Positions 1 through 8,136 are shown, numbered from the stretch's first letter. The stretch is 18,420 bases of DNA from an uncultured Bryobacterales bacterium (GCA_946887065.1 CAMPKL010000008.1:1-18420); one strand, 5' to 3'. Notes: generated by a model not told the origin, from the sequence alone. Made by a program: numbers and translations.

Positions 1-1131
1 GTTCCATCCGGGCCGTTCCTCGTATACCGGTTCAACGGCTTCGTAGACTTCCGCCAACGGCGGCATGAAATCCAACTTCTGGCCCTTGTGCTTGTAAGCG
101 ACGCAAACGGGAATCGTTTCGAGGTAGTCGAGTACATCCAACTTGGTAATGACCAGCGTCGTCAGGTGGTTGACGCGGTGGGCGTAGTTCATTAGCGGCA
201 GGTCGAACCAGCCGCAGCGGCGCGGACGCCCCGTGACCGTTCCAAACTCGTTGCCGGCCTTGCGCAGGGCGTCGCCCGCATCCCCCAAAAGCTCGGTTGC
301 GAAGGGTCCTCCGCCGACTCGCGTTGCGTACGCCTTCGCTATACCGACAACGCCGTCGATGAGCATGGGCGAAACGCCCAATCCCGTGCAAACGCCGCCA
401 ACGGTCGCGTTCGAGGACGTCAGGTACGGATAGGTGCCGTGGTCGATGTCCAACATCGTTCCCTGAGCGCCCTCAAAGAGAACCTTCTCGCCGCCGCGGA
501 TCAGTTGATTGACCAAGTAGATCGTGTCCGTGACATAGGGACGGAGCTGTTCGGCGTAATCTTGATACTCCTTCAGGATCGCCTCAATATCCCAGGGCTC
601 GTGAATCTTCAGCGCGGTCGCGATGATGTTCTTCTCTTCGGCGGCGGCGCGGAAACGCTCGGGGAAACTCGCGGTGTCGAGCAGTTCGGCGAATCGAATA
701 CCTCTACGGCCGATCTTGTCTTCGTAGCATGGGCCTATGCCGCGCGACGTCGTTCCGATCTTAACCTTGCCCGGCGTATCTTCCGAGGCTCGTTCCATCA
801 TGCGGTGGTAGGGGAAGATGACGTGTGCGCGGTGGCTGATAAAAAGATTGCCCTTGACGGTGAGTCCGAGGCCTTCCAGCGTCTTGATCTCTCTGAGCAG
901 CGCGGCTGGGTCCACCACCAGGCCATTGCCGATGATGCCTTTCTTGCCGCGCAAGATGCCTGTCGGAATCAACGACAAGATGAACTTCTGGTTGCCGACT
1001 TTGACGGTATGTCCGGCGTTGTGCCCTCCAGTCGAGCGTGCGACGATGTCAAAACGATCCGCGATCAGATCGACGATCTTACCCTTTCCTTCGTCGCCCC
1101 ACTGGGCGCCCAACACCGCAATATTGGCCAT
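1..1131 (-). CDS. purA: Adenylosuccinate synthetase, 3' end cut by window edge
   Basis: Catalyses GTP-dependent joining of IMP and aspartate to adenylosuccinate, the first committed step from IMP to AMP, in the cytoplasm. The translation starts MANIAVLGAQWGDEGKGK and shows the family GTP/IMP loop QWGDEGKG at residues 10-17 (Asp13), GGHNAGHT at 35-42 (His41), and TTSRGIGP near 127-134. Further on are the IMP-binding segment EGAQGTMLDIDHGTYPYLT and GRPRRCGWFD. Asp13 and His41 match the catalytic positions of the E. coli enzyme, which supports this start. About 377 residues are visible; the family is usually about 430, so roughly the last 50 are missing. AGAGG lies about 6 nt before the ATG. The same frame stays open upstream to another ATG at 1257 preceded by GGAG, which would add 42 unrelated residues. 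I treat that as leader, not protein. The gene is divergent from the acyltransferase gene at 1331. Confidence 0.97.
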   Translation of the reverse strand, partial: MANIAVLGAQWGDEGKGKIVDLIADRFDIVARSTGGHNAGHTVKVGNQKFILSLIPTGILRGKKGIIGNGLVVDPAALLREIKTLEGLGLTVKGNLFISHRAHVIFPYHRMMERASEDTPGKVKIGTTSRGIGPCYEDKIGRRGIRFAELLDTASFPERFRAAAEEKNIIATALKIHEPWDIEAILKEYQDYAEQLRPYVTDTIYLVNQLIRGGEKVLFEGAQGTMLDIDHGTYPYLTSSNATVGGVCTGLGVSPMLIDGVVGIAKAYATRVGGGPFATELLGDAGDALRKAGNEFGTVTGRPRRCGWFDLPLMNYAHRVNHLTTLVITKLDVLDYLETIPVCVAYKHKGQKLDFMPPLAEVYEAVEPVYEERPGWN

Positions 1132-1174
1132 AAGAATCCTCTGTTCTTCCCCAAGAAACTGTTGATGTGCCGTG

Positions 1175-1196
1175 AAAAAGAGCCCTGACGGGCCCT
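1175..1196 (-). terminator. Terminator-like hairpin in purA leader (possible attenuator)
   Basis: Read on the minus strand, AGGGCCC-GTCA-GGGCTCT forms a 7-bp stem (one G-T wobble) with a 4-nt loop. It is followed directly by a run of five T (1179 down to 1175). It sits about 45 nt upstream of the purA start and points toward purA, so it cannot end a purA transcript. It could end transcripts entering from upstream, or act as an attenuator. The plus strand has no T run here. Confidence 0.5.
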
Positions 1197-1271
1197 CAAA
1201 AACCTGGCGGAGGAAGTGAACTGTCCCTTCCGATAATACCCGCTTTTGCGTACTCATGGGGCACTCCAACC

Positions 1272-1306
1272 GCGAGGGGAACGCCCGGCGAAGATAATCC
1301 CCTCGC
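1272..1306. repeat. Perfect 9-bp inverted repeat between purA and the acyltransferase gene
   Basis: GCGAGGGGA (1272-1280) and TCCCCTCGC (1298-1306) are perfect inverted copies separated by 17 bases. The element lies in the divergent intergenic region, 25 bp upstream of the acyltransferase start. It could be a protein operator serving both promoters, or a stable stem in the purA leader. No known riboswitch consensus was recognised. Confidence 0.6.
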
Positions 1307-1330
1307 TGGTTCGGTATCTTTGGTGCAACG

Positions 1331-2248
1331 GTGGCTCGTCGCAGCACATTGCGTAACGCGGCGGAGTTCGCTCCGGCTTGGCTCATCCTCCAGGTTTTGC
1401 GCTGGGCTCCGTTGCCGATGGCAAAGGGAATTGCCGACGCTATCGCTGACCTGGGACGCGCGTTGACTCCTCGCTGGCGCCGGACGGCTCAAACGAACAT
1501 CGCTATGGCGTTTCCGGGCTGGGAACCCGAAAAACGCGCTCGCATCCTTCGCGAATGTTATCGGAACCTTGGCAGGAACCTGTTGGCCATCGCCCGATTG
1601 CCCCGGCTAACGCCGCTGAATGTCGGACGCTGGATACATTACGACGGCTTCGAACACTACGAGAACGCGTTAGCCCGAGGACGCGGTGTGATTTTCCTTA
1701 CCGCTCATCTGGGCGCGTGGGAACTCAGTGCTGCCGCTCACGCACTCTATGGCCATCCGATGTGGCTGATGGTCAGGCCCCTTGATAACCCATTCTTGGA
1801 TCGACTGATTGACGCCCGTCGGCGGCTGTTCGGGAATCGGACGATTCGCAAGAAGGACTCGGCACGAGAAGTGTTGGCCGTGCTACGCAACAACGGGGCG
1901 GTGGGCATCCTAGCCGATCAAAACGCGGGCGGTTCGGATGGTGTTTTCATCGATTTTTTTGGGCATAAGGCCAGCGCTACCAAGGGCGTAGCGCAAATCG
2001 CCGCGCGCACGGGCGCCGCAATCGTGCCGGGCTTTGCCGTATGGGACGACGCCGACCAGCGATACGTCTTAAAGTTCTACCCAGCGATCCAACTGGCCGA
2101 CTCATCGGACCGTGAAGCTGATCTGCTTGAGAATACCCAGCGTTGCCAAACAGCAATTGAACAGGCGATTCGGGAAAGGCCGGGCCAGTGGCTCTGGATT
2201 CATCGGCGCTGGAAGCGGCAGCCCGATGGGCAACCTGCTGTGTACTAA
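1331..2248 (+). CDS. LpxL/HtrB-family lipid A (lysophospholipid) acyltransferase
   Basis: A 305-residue protein of the LpxL/HtrB/WaaM acyltransferase family. These inner-membrane enzymes transfer an acyl chain from acyl-ACP to a lipid A precursor or related lipid. The family's HX4D/E catalytic motif is HLGAWE, with His126 and Glu131, preceded by RGVIFLTA. Downstream are VRPLDNPFLD, the GAVGILADQNAGG block and a C-terminal RERPGQWLWIHRRWK, all typical of the family. The N-terminus (about 10-40) is hydrophobic enough to be the usual membrane anchor. The start is GTG; no clear ribosome binding site precedes it, and a TATCTT (1315-1320) could be a -10 giving a very short leader. Length is normal. 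The exact acyl acceptor cannot be told from sequence. No terminator is evident before the TPR gene downstream. Confidence 0.9.
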   Translation: MARRSTLRNAAEFAPAWLILQVLRWAPLPMAKGIADAIADLGRALTPRWRRTAQTNIAMAFPGWEPEKRARILRECYRNLGRNLLAIARLPRLTPLNVGRWIHYDGFEHYENALARGRGVIFLTAHLGAWELSAAAHALYGHPMWLMVRPLDNPFLDRLIDARRRLFGNRTIRKKDSAREVLAVLRNNGAVGILADQNAGGSDGVFIDFFGHKASATKGVAQIAARTGAAIVPGFAVWDDADQRYVLKFYPAIQLADSSDREADLLENTQRCQTAIEQAIRERPGQWLWIHRRWKRQPDGQPAVY

Positions 2249-2341
2249 AGGGTTCCGGCGCTTTACAGACACTCCTTTTTCGGCGAAGCTATACTGACGG
2301 CAGCTGAATCGGTAACCAAATTGCTGCGGCGGGAGAAGTCT

Positions 2342-4372
2342 GTGGAGCGAGTACCCAAGTCATTAACCTTTTCGAAGTTCGCGGTAGCCTGCGCAGTTTT
2401 CATCCTCTCGACTACTCCAGTGTTCGCGCAGCAGACCGCTGAGGCTCCGCCGATTGACAAGGAGGAAGCCTATTACCGCTTCTCCGTTGGTCACCTGTAT
2501 CACCGTTTGGCGATGCAATACGCCCGTCAAGAATACGTGGATCAGGCGATCACGGAATACCAGGCGGCGATGGCCGCCGATCCCACTTCCAACTACATTC
2601 CTCAAGAATTGATCCAGCTCTATGCCAGTGCGAATCGGGTAGAGGACGCAGTCAAACTAGCCAATGAAGTAGCCGCTCGCAGTCCCCAGGATGCGGAAGT
2701 GCGGCGGCTGTTAGGGCAGATCTACCAGGGCTTCGCGTATGATCGCCGCGGCGGCTTCAACCGCGAATCCGCCGCCAACGCGATCGCTGAGTTTGAGAAG
2801 GCGTTAGCTATTGAGCCGGACGACTTGGAGACCCTCCAAGCCATTGGCGGCCTGAAGCTGGACATGGGCGATGCCGAGGCGGCGGAAAAGCATTTCCTCC
2901 GTGCATTGGAGCTTGCGCCCGCTGATTCGCCGGCACTTGCCGGATTGGCGCGGATCTACGTAGCCTCGGGCGAGACGGAAAAGGCGATTGAGGCTCTGGA
3001 GCAGGTGGTTCAGTCCGAAGGCGGGAATCGTCGCTACTTGGAACCGCTCGCCCGAGCCTATGAAGAAGTTCGCCGATTCGCGGACGCCGCGGAGATCTAT
3101 CGGCAGCTGATGGAAGACGCCGGGTCGAATGGCGGCAATCAGATCGCGTATCGCGGAATGTACGCCGACAGCCTCCTGCGTGCGGGAGACTATCCGAAGG
3201 CCCGCGAACAGTACGAGCGTCTAGCCGAGATCCAGCCGCGCAACGCGGTTCACCAATTGCGGCTGGCGCAGATCGACATGGAGGATCGCCGCTTCGAGCA
3301 GGCCTGGACGCACATCCAAGAGGCGCAGCGGCTCGATCCGGAAAACCTCGATGTCAAATTCAACGTCGTCCTCCTTCTGGAGGCTGAGTTGCGTTTCGAC
3401 GAGGCCGCTGAAGGCGTGAGGCAAATCTTGGAGGACACCAAACAAGAGAGCTACGACCCTGCCGACGTCGCTAACAGGATCAGGTTTATGGGTCACCTCG
3501 CTTCGGTCGAGAGACAGAGGGAAGACTTCGAGGCGGCCCGCGGCATCTACTCGGAGATGGCCGTACTGGACCCAAGTTTCGCCCCGCAGAGCCGCGCCTT
3601 GACGATCGACACGTTCCGTGCCGAAAAGAATTCCGCGCAGGCTCTGGAGGAAGCGACACGCGCCGTCCGCGAGTACCCCGAGAACGATGCTCTGAAGATG
3701 CAACGGGCGACGATCCTTGCAGAGACCGGTCAAGCCGCCGAAGCTGCGGCGATCGTCGAAGGATTGATGTCCGGCGACGAGTCTGACGCTGATCTTTATT
3801 TGTCGCTGGCCCAGTTGTGGGAAAAGGGAAAGGACCTCGAAAAATCCCTCGCGGCGATCGAGCAAGCGGAGAAGCTTGCCCCTGATCAGAAGATTCCCAT
3901 CTTGTTTTCGAAGGCTTCCGTCCTTGAGCGATTCAAAAAGTTCGCGGAATCCGAAGCAGTTTTCCGGCAACTGTTGGAGTTGGATCCGGACAACGCGGGC
4001 GCTCTCAATTACCTGGGATATATGCTTGCCGATCAGGGGATCAAGTTGGATGAAGCCCACGACATGATCCAGCGGGCGCTTGATTTGGAGCCGGAGAACG
4101 GCGCATACCTGGACAGTCTTGGCTGGGTCTACTATCGGCAAGAAAAGTTCGATCTTGCCGAGCGGCATTTGCTCCGTTCACTTGAGCGATACGGGCGGGA
4201 TCCCGTTGTCCTCACCCATCTAGGAGACGTTTACCAGAAGCTGGGCGACGTTCAGAAGGCGGCGGAACACTGGCGTCAGAGCCTGGAGGAATGGCGGCGT
4301 ACGCCCAAAGCGGACCAGGACGCAGCGGAGATCGAAAGACTCGAAGAAAAGCTGACGGAACTGGCGAAGTAG
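2342..4372 (+). CDS. Secreted tetratricopeptide (TPR) repeat protein
   Basis: About 676 residues, almost wholly TPR units. I count about 17 repeats of the A/L-x-x-G/A-Y/F...P pattern, for example the unit ending KALAIEPDD and the one containing LGYMLADQGIKLDEA. TPR proteins are helical scaffolds for protein-protein contacts. The first ~29 residues (basic start, hydrophobic core, then TTPVFA before QQ) look like a type I signal peptide, so the protein is probably periplasmic or outer-membrane associated. I chose GTG at 2342 because GGGAGAAG stands 3 nt before it and it gives a clean signal peptide; a TTG at 2321 adds seven residues. TATACT at 2290-2295 is a possible -10 without a good -35. The gene follows the acyltransferase by 93 bp and may be cotranscribed. 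Its stop abuts the PilZ stop. Partner unknown. Confidence 0.9.
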   Translation: MERVPKSLTFSKFAVACAVFILSTTPVFAQQTAEAPPIDKEEAYYRFSVGHLYHRLAMQYARQEYVDQAITEYQAAMAADPTSNYIPQELIQLYASANRVEDAVKLANEVAARSPQDAEVRRLLGQIYQGFAYDRRGGFNRESAANAIAEFEKALAIEPDDLETLQAIGGLKLDMGDAEAAEKHFLRALELAPADSPALAGLARIYVASGETEKAIEALEQVVQSEGGNRRYLEPLARAYEEVRRFADAAEIYRQLMEDAGSNGGNQIAYRGMYADSLLRAGDYPKAREQYERLAEIQPRNAVHQLRLAQIDMEDRRFEQAWTHIQEAQRLDPENLDVKFNVVLLLEAELRFDEAAEGVRQILEDTKQESYDPADVANRIRFMGHLASVERQREDFEAARGIYSEMAVLDPSFAPQSRALTIDTFRAEKNSAQALEEATRAVREYPENDALKMQRATILAETGQAAEAAAIVEGLMSGDESDADLYLSLAQLWEKGKDLEKSLAAIEQAEKLAPDQKIPILFSKASVLERFKKFAESEAVFRQLLELDPDNAGALNYLGYMLADQGIKLDEAHDMIQRALDLEPENGAYLDSLGWVYYRQEKFDLAERHLLRSLERYGRDPVVLTHLGDVYQKLGDVQKAAEHWRQSLEEWRRTPKADQDAAEIERLEEKLTELAK

Positions 4373-4768
4373 TCAGCGCCCCTGTTGCGCGGCAAGCCGT
4401 CGCGTAGCTTCTGATTTTGCCTCCGGGGTTTCCCATTCCGCCTGGGCTCCAAGCAGAAAGCCGTCCTCATCCCGCTCGCAATGGACAATTGTGCCTTCGG
4501 CGGTCTTACCGTGGGAATCGGTCAATCGCACCGGCGTCCCGACCTCAATCTTGTGAGGGCATCTGACCTTGAAGCCCAATGTAGATATGTCGATGAGGTT
4601 GGTGACGACCGTCTCTTCCGCACCGGTCGCCGATTGCCAAGCTAGACGCGCCTGGTCATGGACCGGGAGACGATTCTCAGAACGCCGGTCCTCTTCCTTG
4701 GGTTTACCTCGCAACCAGCCCGTAAGTTCGGACCAAGAGCTGCCGAAGAGACTGCCGTTCGCTCCCAT
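4373..4768 (-). CDS. PilZ-domain protein (probable c-di-GMP receptor)
   Basis: A 131-residue protein with one PilZ domain. The two signature motifs for cyclic di-GMP binding are present: RxxxR as R29-S-E-N-R33 and D/NxSxxG as D60-I-S-T-L-G65. They are followed by the beta-barrel pattern VGTPVRL...GTIVHCERD...LGAQAEW. PilZ proteins bind the second messenger and change the activity of motility, pilus or secretion partners. There is no signal peptide or membrane helix, so it is cytoplasmic. The N-terminal ~25 residues are not part of the domain. The C-terminal ~15 residues are helical and charged. The gene stands alone on its strand, ending exactly where the TPR gene ends. No good ribosome binding site is seen. 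No GGDEF or EAL protein is in the window. Confidence 0.88.
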   Translation of the reverse strand: MGANGSLFGSSWSELTGWLRGKPKEEDRRSENRLPVHDQARLAWQSATGAEETVVTNLIDISTLGFKVRCPHKIEVGTPVRLTDSHGKTAEGTIVHCERDEDGFLLGAQAEWETPEAKSEATRRLAAQQGR

Positions 4769-4853
4769 GCTCTACATGATGGAAGCGGCATAGGTACTTC
4801 GGCAATAGGCGAAACGCCCTAGTCATACCCCTGGCTTACGTTCGCTCATTCGA

Positions 4854-4859
4854 TAGAAT
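4854..4859 (+). promoter_or_regulatory. Possible -10 of the TonB-dependent receptor gene
   Basis: TAGAAT matches the sigma70 -10 consensus at five of six positions and lies 12 bp before a TTG and 18 bp before the ATG of the receptor gene. The -35 at 17-bp spacing (CTGGCT) is poor. If real, the 5' leader would be only a few bases. No cobalamin riboswitch is present in the 103-bp gap. Confidence 0.3.
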
Positions 4860-4871
4860 TGGGGCTTGCCA

Positions 4872-6923
4872 ATGCAAGTGATTCGAATCATCGCCCTGAT
4901 TATGTGCGGTTCGCTTAGCCTCGGCGCTGATTGCGTCCAGATTCGCGCGATAGACCCGCAGGGCTTGCCTGTAGCCGCGGCAACGGCCTCGATCGGCCAG
5001 TCCATGGCTGAGACGAACGCCGCGGGCATTGCCGAATTCTGTCAAGACGGTCTTCCGAGCGGACCGGTTCGTGTACAAGCGCCAGGATTCGCAACGGCGG
5101 TGGAGGATCTAGCGGTCGGCGAATCACCTCAGGTGGTCGAACTTCGGATTCGCCAACACGCCGAAACTCCCGTTGTCGTCACCGGCGCTGTACGTCCGAC
5201 CGAACTTGCTGACTTAGACCGTAGCCTGCGGGTAATTTCGGCCGTCGAGCCGAAGGCGCCCGCCTGGTCTTTCGCCGACCTATTGAAGCAAGATTCATCG
5301 GTTCACGTGCGCGAGAGAGGTCCGGACGGAGCTCAGGCAGATCTTTCGATTCGGGGCTCGACGTTCGATCAGGTGCTGGTGATGATCAACGGCGTTCGCG
5401 TAAGCGATTCACAGACGGGTCATCATACGCTTGACCTGCCTCTGCCCTTTGAGACCGTGCAGCAAGTGGAAGTGCTGGCTGGCGCCGGCGCAACGCTGTA
5501 CGGATCCGATGCGGTCGGCGGAACGGTCAACTTCGTCACCAAAAAGCCGGAGGCCAAAGAGTTGCAGCTGATGAGCGGCATCGGGGAACACGGCTGGAAC
5601 CGGCTCGCGGCGTCAGGCGGCTTTCGCCGGGGGATCTGGAGCCAATCGCTGGCAGTCGCACGTGATTTCTCCACCGGCTTCATGGCCGGAAGAAACTTCC
5701 GCAACGTCGCGCTCTCGAGCGAGTCGTTCTTGGACACGTCAGCGGGGTCCACGAGCATCCTGGCGGCGTACAACGACCGCCCCTTCGGAGCGAACGGCTT
5801 CTACGGCCCCTTTAACTCGTGGGAAGAAACCGGGACAAAGCTGTTTTCGGCTACCCAAACTGTGGGCCGCAACTTAGACCGCCTGAATCATCGATTCAAC
5901 TTCGCCTTCCGCCGGCACAACGACAACTTCATCCTGTGCAAACAAGGTTGCGTGTTTGGCGGAATCCAATTCCGGCCCGAAGACAACCAGAACCTGCACC
6001 AGACTAACGTCTATCAAGGCTCCTACACCGTGGCGGGCGTGGCCGGGTCGAAAGTGCGCTGGTCCGGCGGCGCTCAGGTCATTTCCGATGGGATTGATAG
6101 TACCGTCGCCGGTCAGCGGCGCCGTGAGCGGGCATCGATCTTCGTGATGTTCGACCTGCGTCCCACGGAACGGCTGACGTTGTCGGCTGGAGTTAGGGAA
6201 GAGGCCTGGGACAAGTGGCGCGTGCGTACGAACCCTACCTTTTCCGCGGGCTATTGGATCGGCGGCGGCCTAAAAATCCGCGCCCTCGCCACTTCAGCGT
6301 TTCGCATCCCGACCTATACGGACCTCTATCACCGCGATCCCGGCAACGTCGGCAATTCGAGCCTGGTGCCGGAGACCGTTTGGAACTACGAGGCAGGAGC
6401 GGATTGGTTCTCATCGTCTGGAACGAAGGTATCCGCCGTGTGGTTTCAACGCCGCGAGAATAACTCCATCGACTGGGTGAAGGATGAAGGTTCCGCTGTT
6501 TTTCAGGCGCGCAACACCCAGAAGATAAACTTCACGGGAGCGGAGTTCGAGGTACGGCACACGTTCCGCAACGCCCTGCAAGTTTGGGGCAATTACACGG
6601 CTCTCCAGGCATCTCAATCCCTGCCGGTCGGCGGGGTATCACGCTATGTGTTTAACTTCCCGTCCAACCAGGGCAACATTGGCCTGCAGGGCGCCGTTGG
6701 ACCCTTGCTATTCAAGACTCGCCTGGGAGCCTACAACCGAAGCTGGCAGGCCGCCAGGGCGCTATGGGATGTGTCAATTGGCCGCAGCGGCGGTTTCTGG
6801 AGGCCGTTCATACAGGCGACGAACGTGCTCGATACGCAACATGAGGCCTTCCAAGGGTTAGCACAGCCTGGACGGTGGATACGGGGCGGTATCCAGATCG
6901 ACGTCTTCCGCCGCCCAAATTAG
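4872..6923 (+). CDS. TonB-dependent outer-membrane receptor
   Basis: About 683 residues. It begins with a signal peptide (MQVIRIIALIMCGSLSLGA). Residues ~21-95 look like a carboxypeptidase-regulatory/CarbopepD-type beta sandwich with a Cys pair (C21, C57) that may form a disulfide. A TonB-box-like ETPVVVTG follows at 98-105. The plug domain (~120-225) has LSIRGSTFDQVLVMINGVRV, VEVLAGAGATLYGSDAVGG and TVNFVTKK. The rest is a beta-barrel with alternating aromatic strands; a Cys pair (LCKQGC) sits in one extracellular-type loop. Such receptors import siderophores, cobalamin or glycans using TonB energy; the substrate cannot be read here. ATG at 4872 was chosen (GGGG 7 nt upstream); a TTG at 4866 is the alternative. 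The C-terminus ends IDVFRRPN rather than on an aromatic residue. Its stop codon shares bases with that of the convergent CpaE-like gene. Confidence 0.93.
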   Translation: MQVIRIIALIMCGSLSLGADCVQIRAIDPQGLPVAAATASIGQSMAETNAAGIAEFCQDGLPSGPVRVQAPGFATAVEDLAVGESPQVVELRIRQHAETPVVVTGAVRPTELADLDRSLRVISAVEPKAPAWSFADLLKQDSSVHVRERGPDGAQADLSIRGSTFDQVLVMINGVRVSDSQTGHHTLDLPLPFETVQQVEVLAGAGATLYGSDAVGGTVNFVTKKPEAKELQLMSGIGEHGWNRLAASGGFRRGIWSQSLAVARDFSTGFMAGRNFRNVALSSESFLDTSAGSTSILAAYNDRPFGANGFYGPFNSWEETGTKLFSATQTVGRNLDRLNHRFNFAFRRHNDNFILCKQGCVFGGIQFRPEDNQNLHQTNVYQGSYTVAGVAGSKVRWSGGAQVISDGIDSTVAGQRRRERASIFVMFDLRPTERLTLSAGVREEAWDKWRVRTNPTFSAGYWIGGGLKIRALATSAFRIPTYTDLYHRDPGNVGNSSLVPETVWNYEAGADWFSSSGTKVSAVWFQRRENNSIDWVKDEGSAVFQARNTQKINFTGAEFEVRHTFRNALQVWGNYTALQASQSLPVGGVSRYVFNFPSNQGNIGLQGAVGPLLFKTRLGAYNRSWQAARALWDVSIGRSGGFWRPFIQATNVLDTQHEAFQGLAQPGRWIRGGIQIDVFRRPN

Positions 6924-8083
6924 CCGATGAGAAAACGCTTCCACGAACCGGCTTTCTGCTCTTGATCGGCTCCGACACCGAAGATGTGACGGGTGAGCGC
7001 GTCCAGGCTCTCCGAGAGCCGCGACTCGCTGGCCACCAGTCCGCCGCGAACTGCTGCTTGATTGACCGCTGCGAAATCATTGGGCAGTGAGAAGTCTACT
7101 GCCATTCCTAGAGCGTCCTCGATCGTTGACTTGGAAACCGCGTTCTTGGAGTCTGATCGATTGACGATTAGTCGAATGCCGGCCAAATCAACGCCAAGAG
7201 TTTTCATCTCATCCAACCGGCGGCGAGCCAGGTGGATTGAGACCAACTGCGGGGTGCAGACGAGGTAAAGTAGCTCGGCCAAACGCGCAGTTTCGGCAAT
7301 CGTGGGTGAAAAAGACGAGGGCAGGTCGGCGATGACCGCTTCATGCGCCGTCATCGCTGATGCGGCAACCTCCGGTAGGCGGCGTCGAAGGATTTCCGTT
7401 GGCGGAGTGCCCTCCGCCGGACAGGCGAGTATGCGGAACCCACGCCATTCCGCCGCGACGCGGTCCCAAATGTCGTCCAGATCAGCAAGGCGCTCCAACG
7501 CATCTCCCAGGTGAAAGTCGAACTTTGCGCCCAGGCGGAACAGGAGAGTGCTGGAATGAATATCGCAGTCGAGGAGGAGCGGTCTAATTCCTGCAATCTT
7601 CGACGTTGCATGGGCCACGTGAAGCGCCGTCGTCGATGCTCCGTCGGTCGCCTGGCAGGGAGCGAAACAGATCAAACGATTTGCCTTGGCTCGTCCGCCC
7701 CGGTTGGGAAGCGCGCTTAGCAAGTTAGCCAAACGCAGGCGGTCAAACGGAGGCCAGAGATAGTCCGTGGCCCCAGCACGCATCGCATCGAGCAGATCGT
7801 TAGACGACTCAACGCGGCTCACGGCAACCGTCGGAATCTCCGGGGCCATGCTCCTGATGCTCCTGATCGCCTGCAATCCGGCGGGCCCCGGCGTTAAACC
7901 GACTACGACAGCGCCGAGGCCGCGTTGGTCTGACATCTCGATCTCCCGCTCGGTGGGGTAGCGTTCGCTAAGTTGGATCTCAAGTCGAGGAGATTCAGCC
8001 CGCAACGCCGCGGCAAGCAGTTGCCCGACTTCAACATCCGGCGAATAGACCAATATTCGGAGGGGCAACTGTAGACAGGGCAC
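6920..8083 (-). CDS. CpaE-like protein: degenerate receiver plus MinD/ParA-type ATPase domain
   Basis: 387 residues. Residues ~8-125 have the receiver-domain fold pattern but lack its chemistry: the position of the phosphorylated Asp reads VVVGLTP, and the usual Lys near the end is replaced (DYLWPPFD instead of a KPFD-type motif). Residues ~135-370 resemble the ATPase domain of CpaE, the pilus-assembly localisation protein of tad/Flp systems. The deviant Walker A is also degenerate, CQATDGASTTAL, with no lysine. The A' strand LLLDCDIHSST, Walker B VIADLP and late motif VNQAAVRGGLVASE are recognisable. It starts with GTG, with AGGG 6 nt upstream lying in the loop of a hairpin. It follows the oxidoreductase gene by 53 bp. 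No tad pilus genes are in the window. It may be a non-hydrolysing spatial or regulatory protein; that is inference. Confidence 0.8.
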   Translation of the reverse strand: MPCLQLPLRILVYSPDVEVGQLLAAALRAESPRLEIQLSERYPTEREIEMSDQRGLGAVVVGLTPGPAGLQAIRSIRSMAPEIPTVAVSRVESSNDLLDAMRAGATDYLWPPFDRLRLANLLSALPNRGGRAKANRLICFAPCQATDGASTTALHVAHATSKIAGIRPLLLDCDIHSSTLLFRLGAKFDFHLGDALERLADLDDIWDRVAAEWRGFRILACPAEGTPPTEILRRRLPEVAASAMTAHEAVIADLPSSFSPTIAETARLAELLYLVCTPQLVSIHLARRRLDEMKTLGVDLAGIRLIVNRSDSKNAVSKSTIEDALGMAVDFSLPNDFAAVNQAAVRGGLVASESRLSESLDALTRHIFGVGADQEQKAGSWKRFLIG

Positions 8084-8101
8084 GTGTAGCCCTAACTACA
8101 C
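8084..8101 (-). promoter_or_regulatory. Hairpin/palindrome carrying the CpaE-like gene's ribosome binding site
   Basis: On the minus strand GTGTAG-TTAGGG-CTACAC is a perfect 6-bp inverted repeat with a 6-nt loop. It ends directly at the GTG start of the CpaE-like gene. The only Shine-Dalgarno-like bases, AGGG, lie in the loop. It could control translation or be a dyad operator. A possible -10, TACAAT, lies further upstream at 8127-8122 on the minus strand. Confidence 0.45.
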
Positions 8102-8136
8102 ATCGGCCGTCGCATGACGAAATTGTAGTCCCGCAA

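Noticed and set aside
439..1188. 249-codon plus-strand frame over purA
   Set aside because: Antisense to a clear PurA coding region; no family resemblance.
1132..1257. 42-residue N-terminal extension of PurA from the ATG at 1257
   Set aside because: Conserved PurA starts at 1131 with catalytic residues at standard positions; the upstream frame spans a terminator-like hairpin. Kept only as a leader observation.
3221..4168. 315-codon open frame opposite the TPR gene
   Set aside because: Antisense to regular TPR repeats, which create long mirror frames; no ribosome binding site or recognisable domain.
4769..4871. Possible cobalamin riboswitch before the TonB receptor
   Set aside because: The gap is only 103 bp and shows no B12-box (GCCACTG-type) sequence; only an imperfect TAGGCG/CGCCCTA stem is present.
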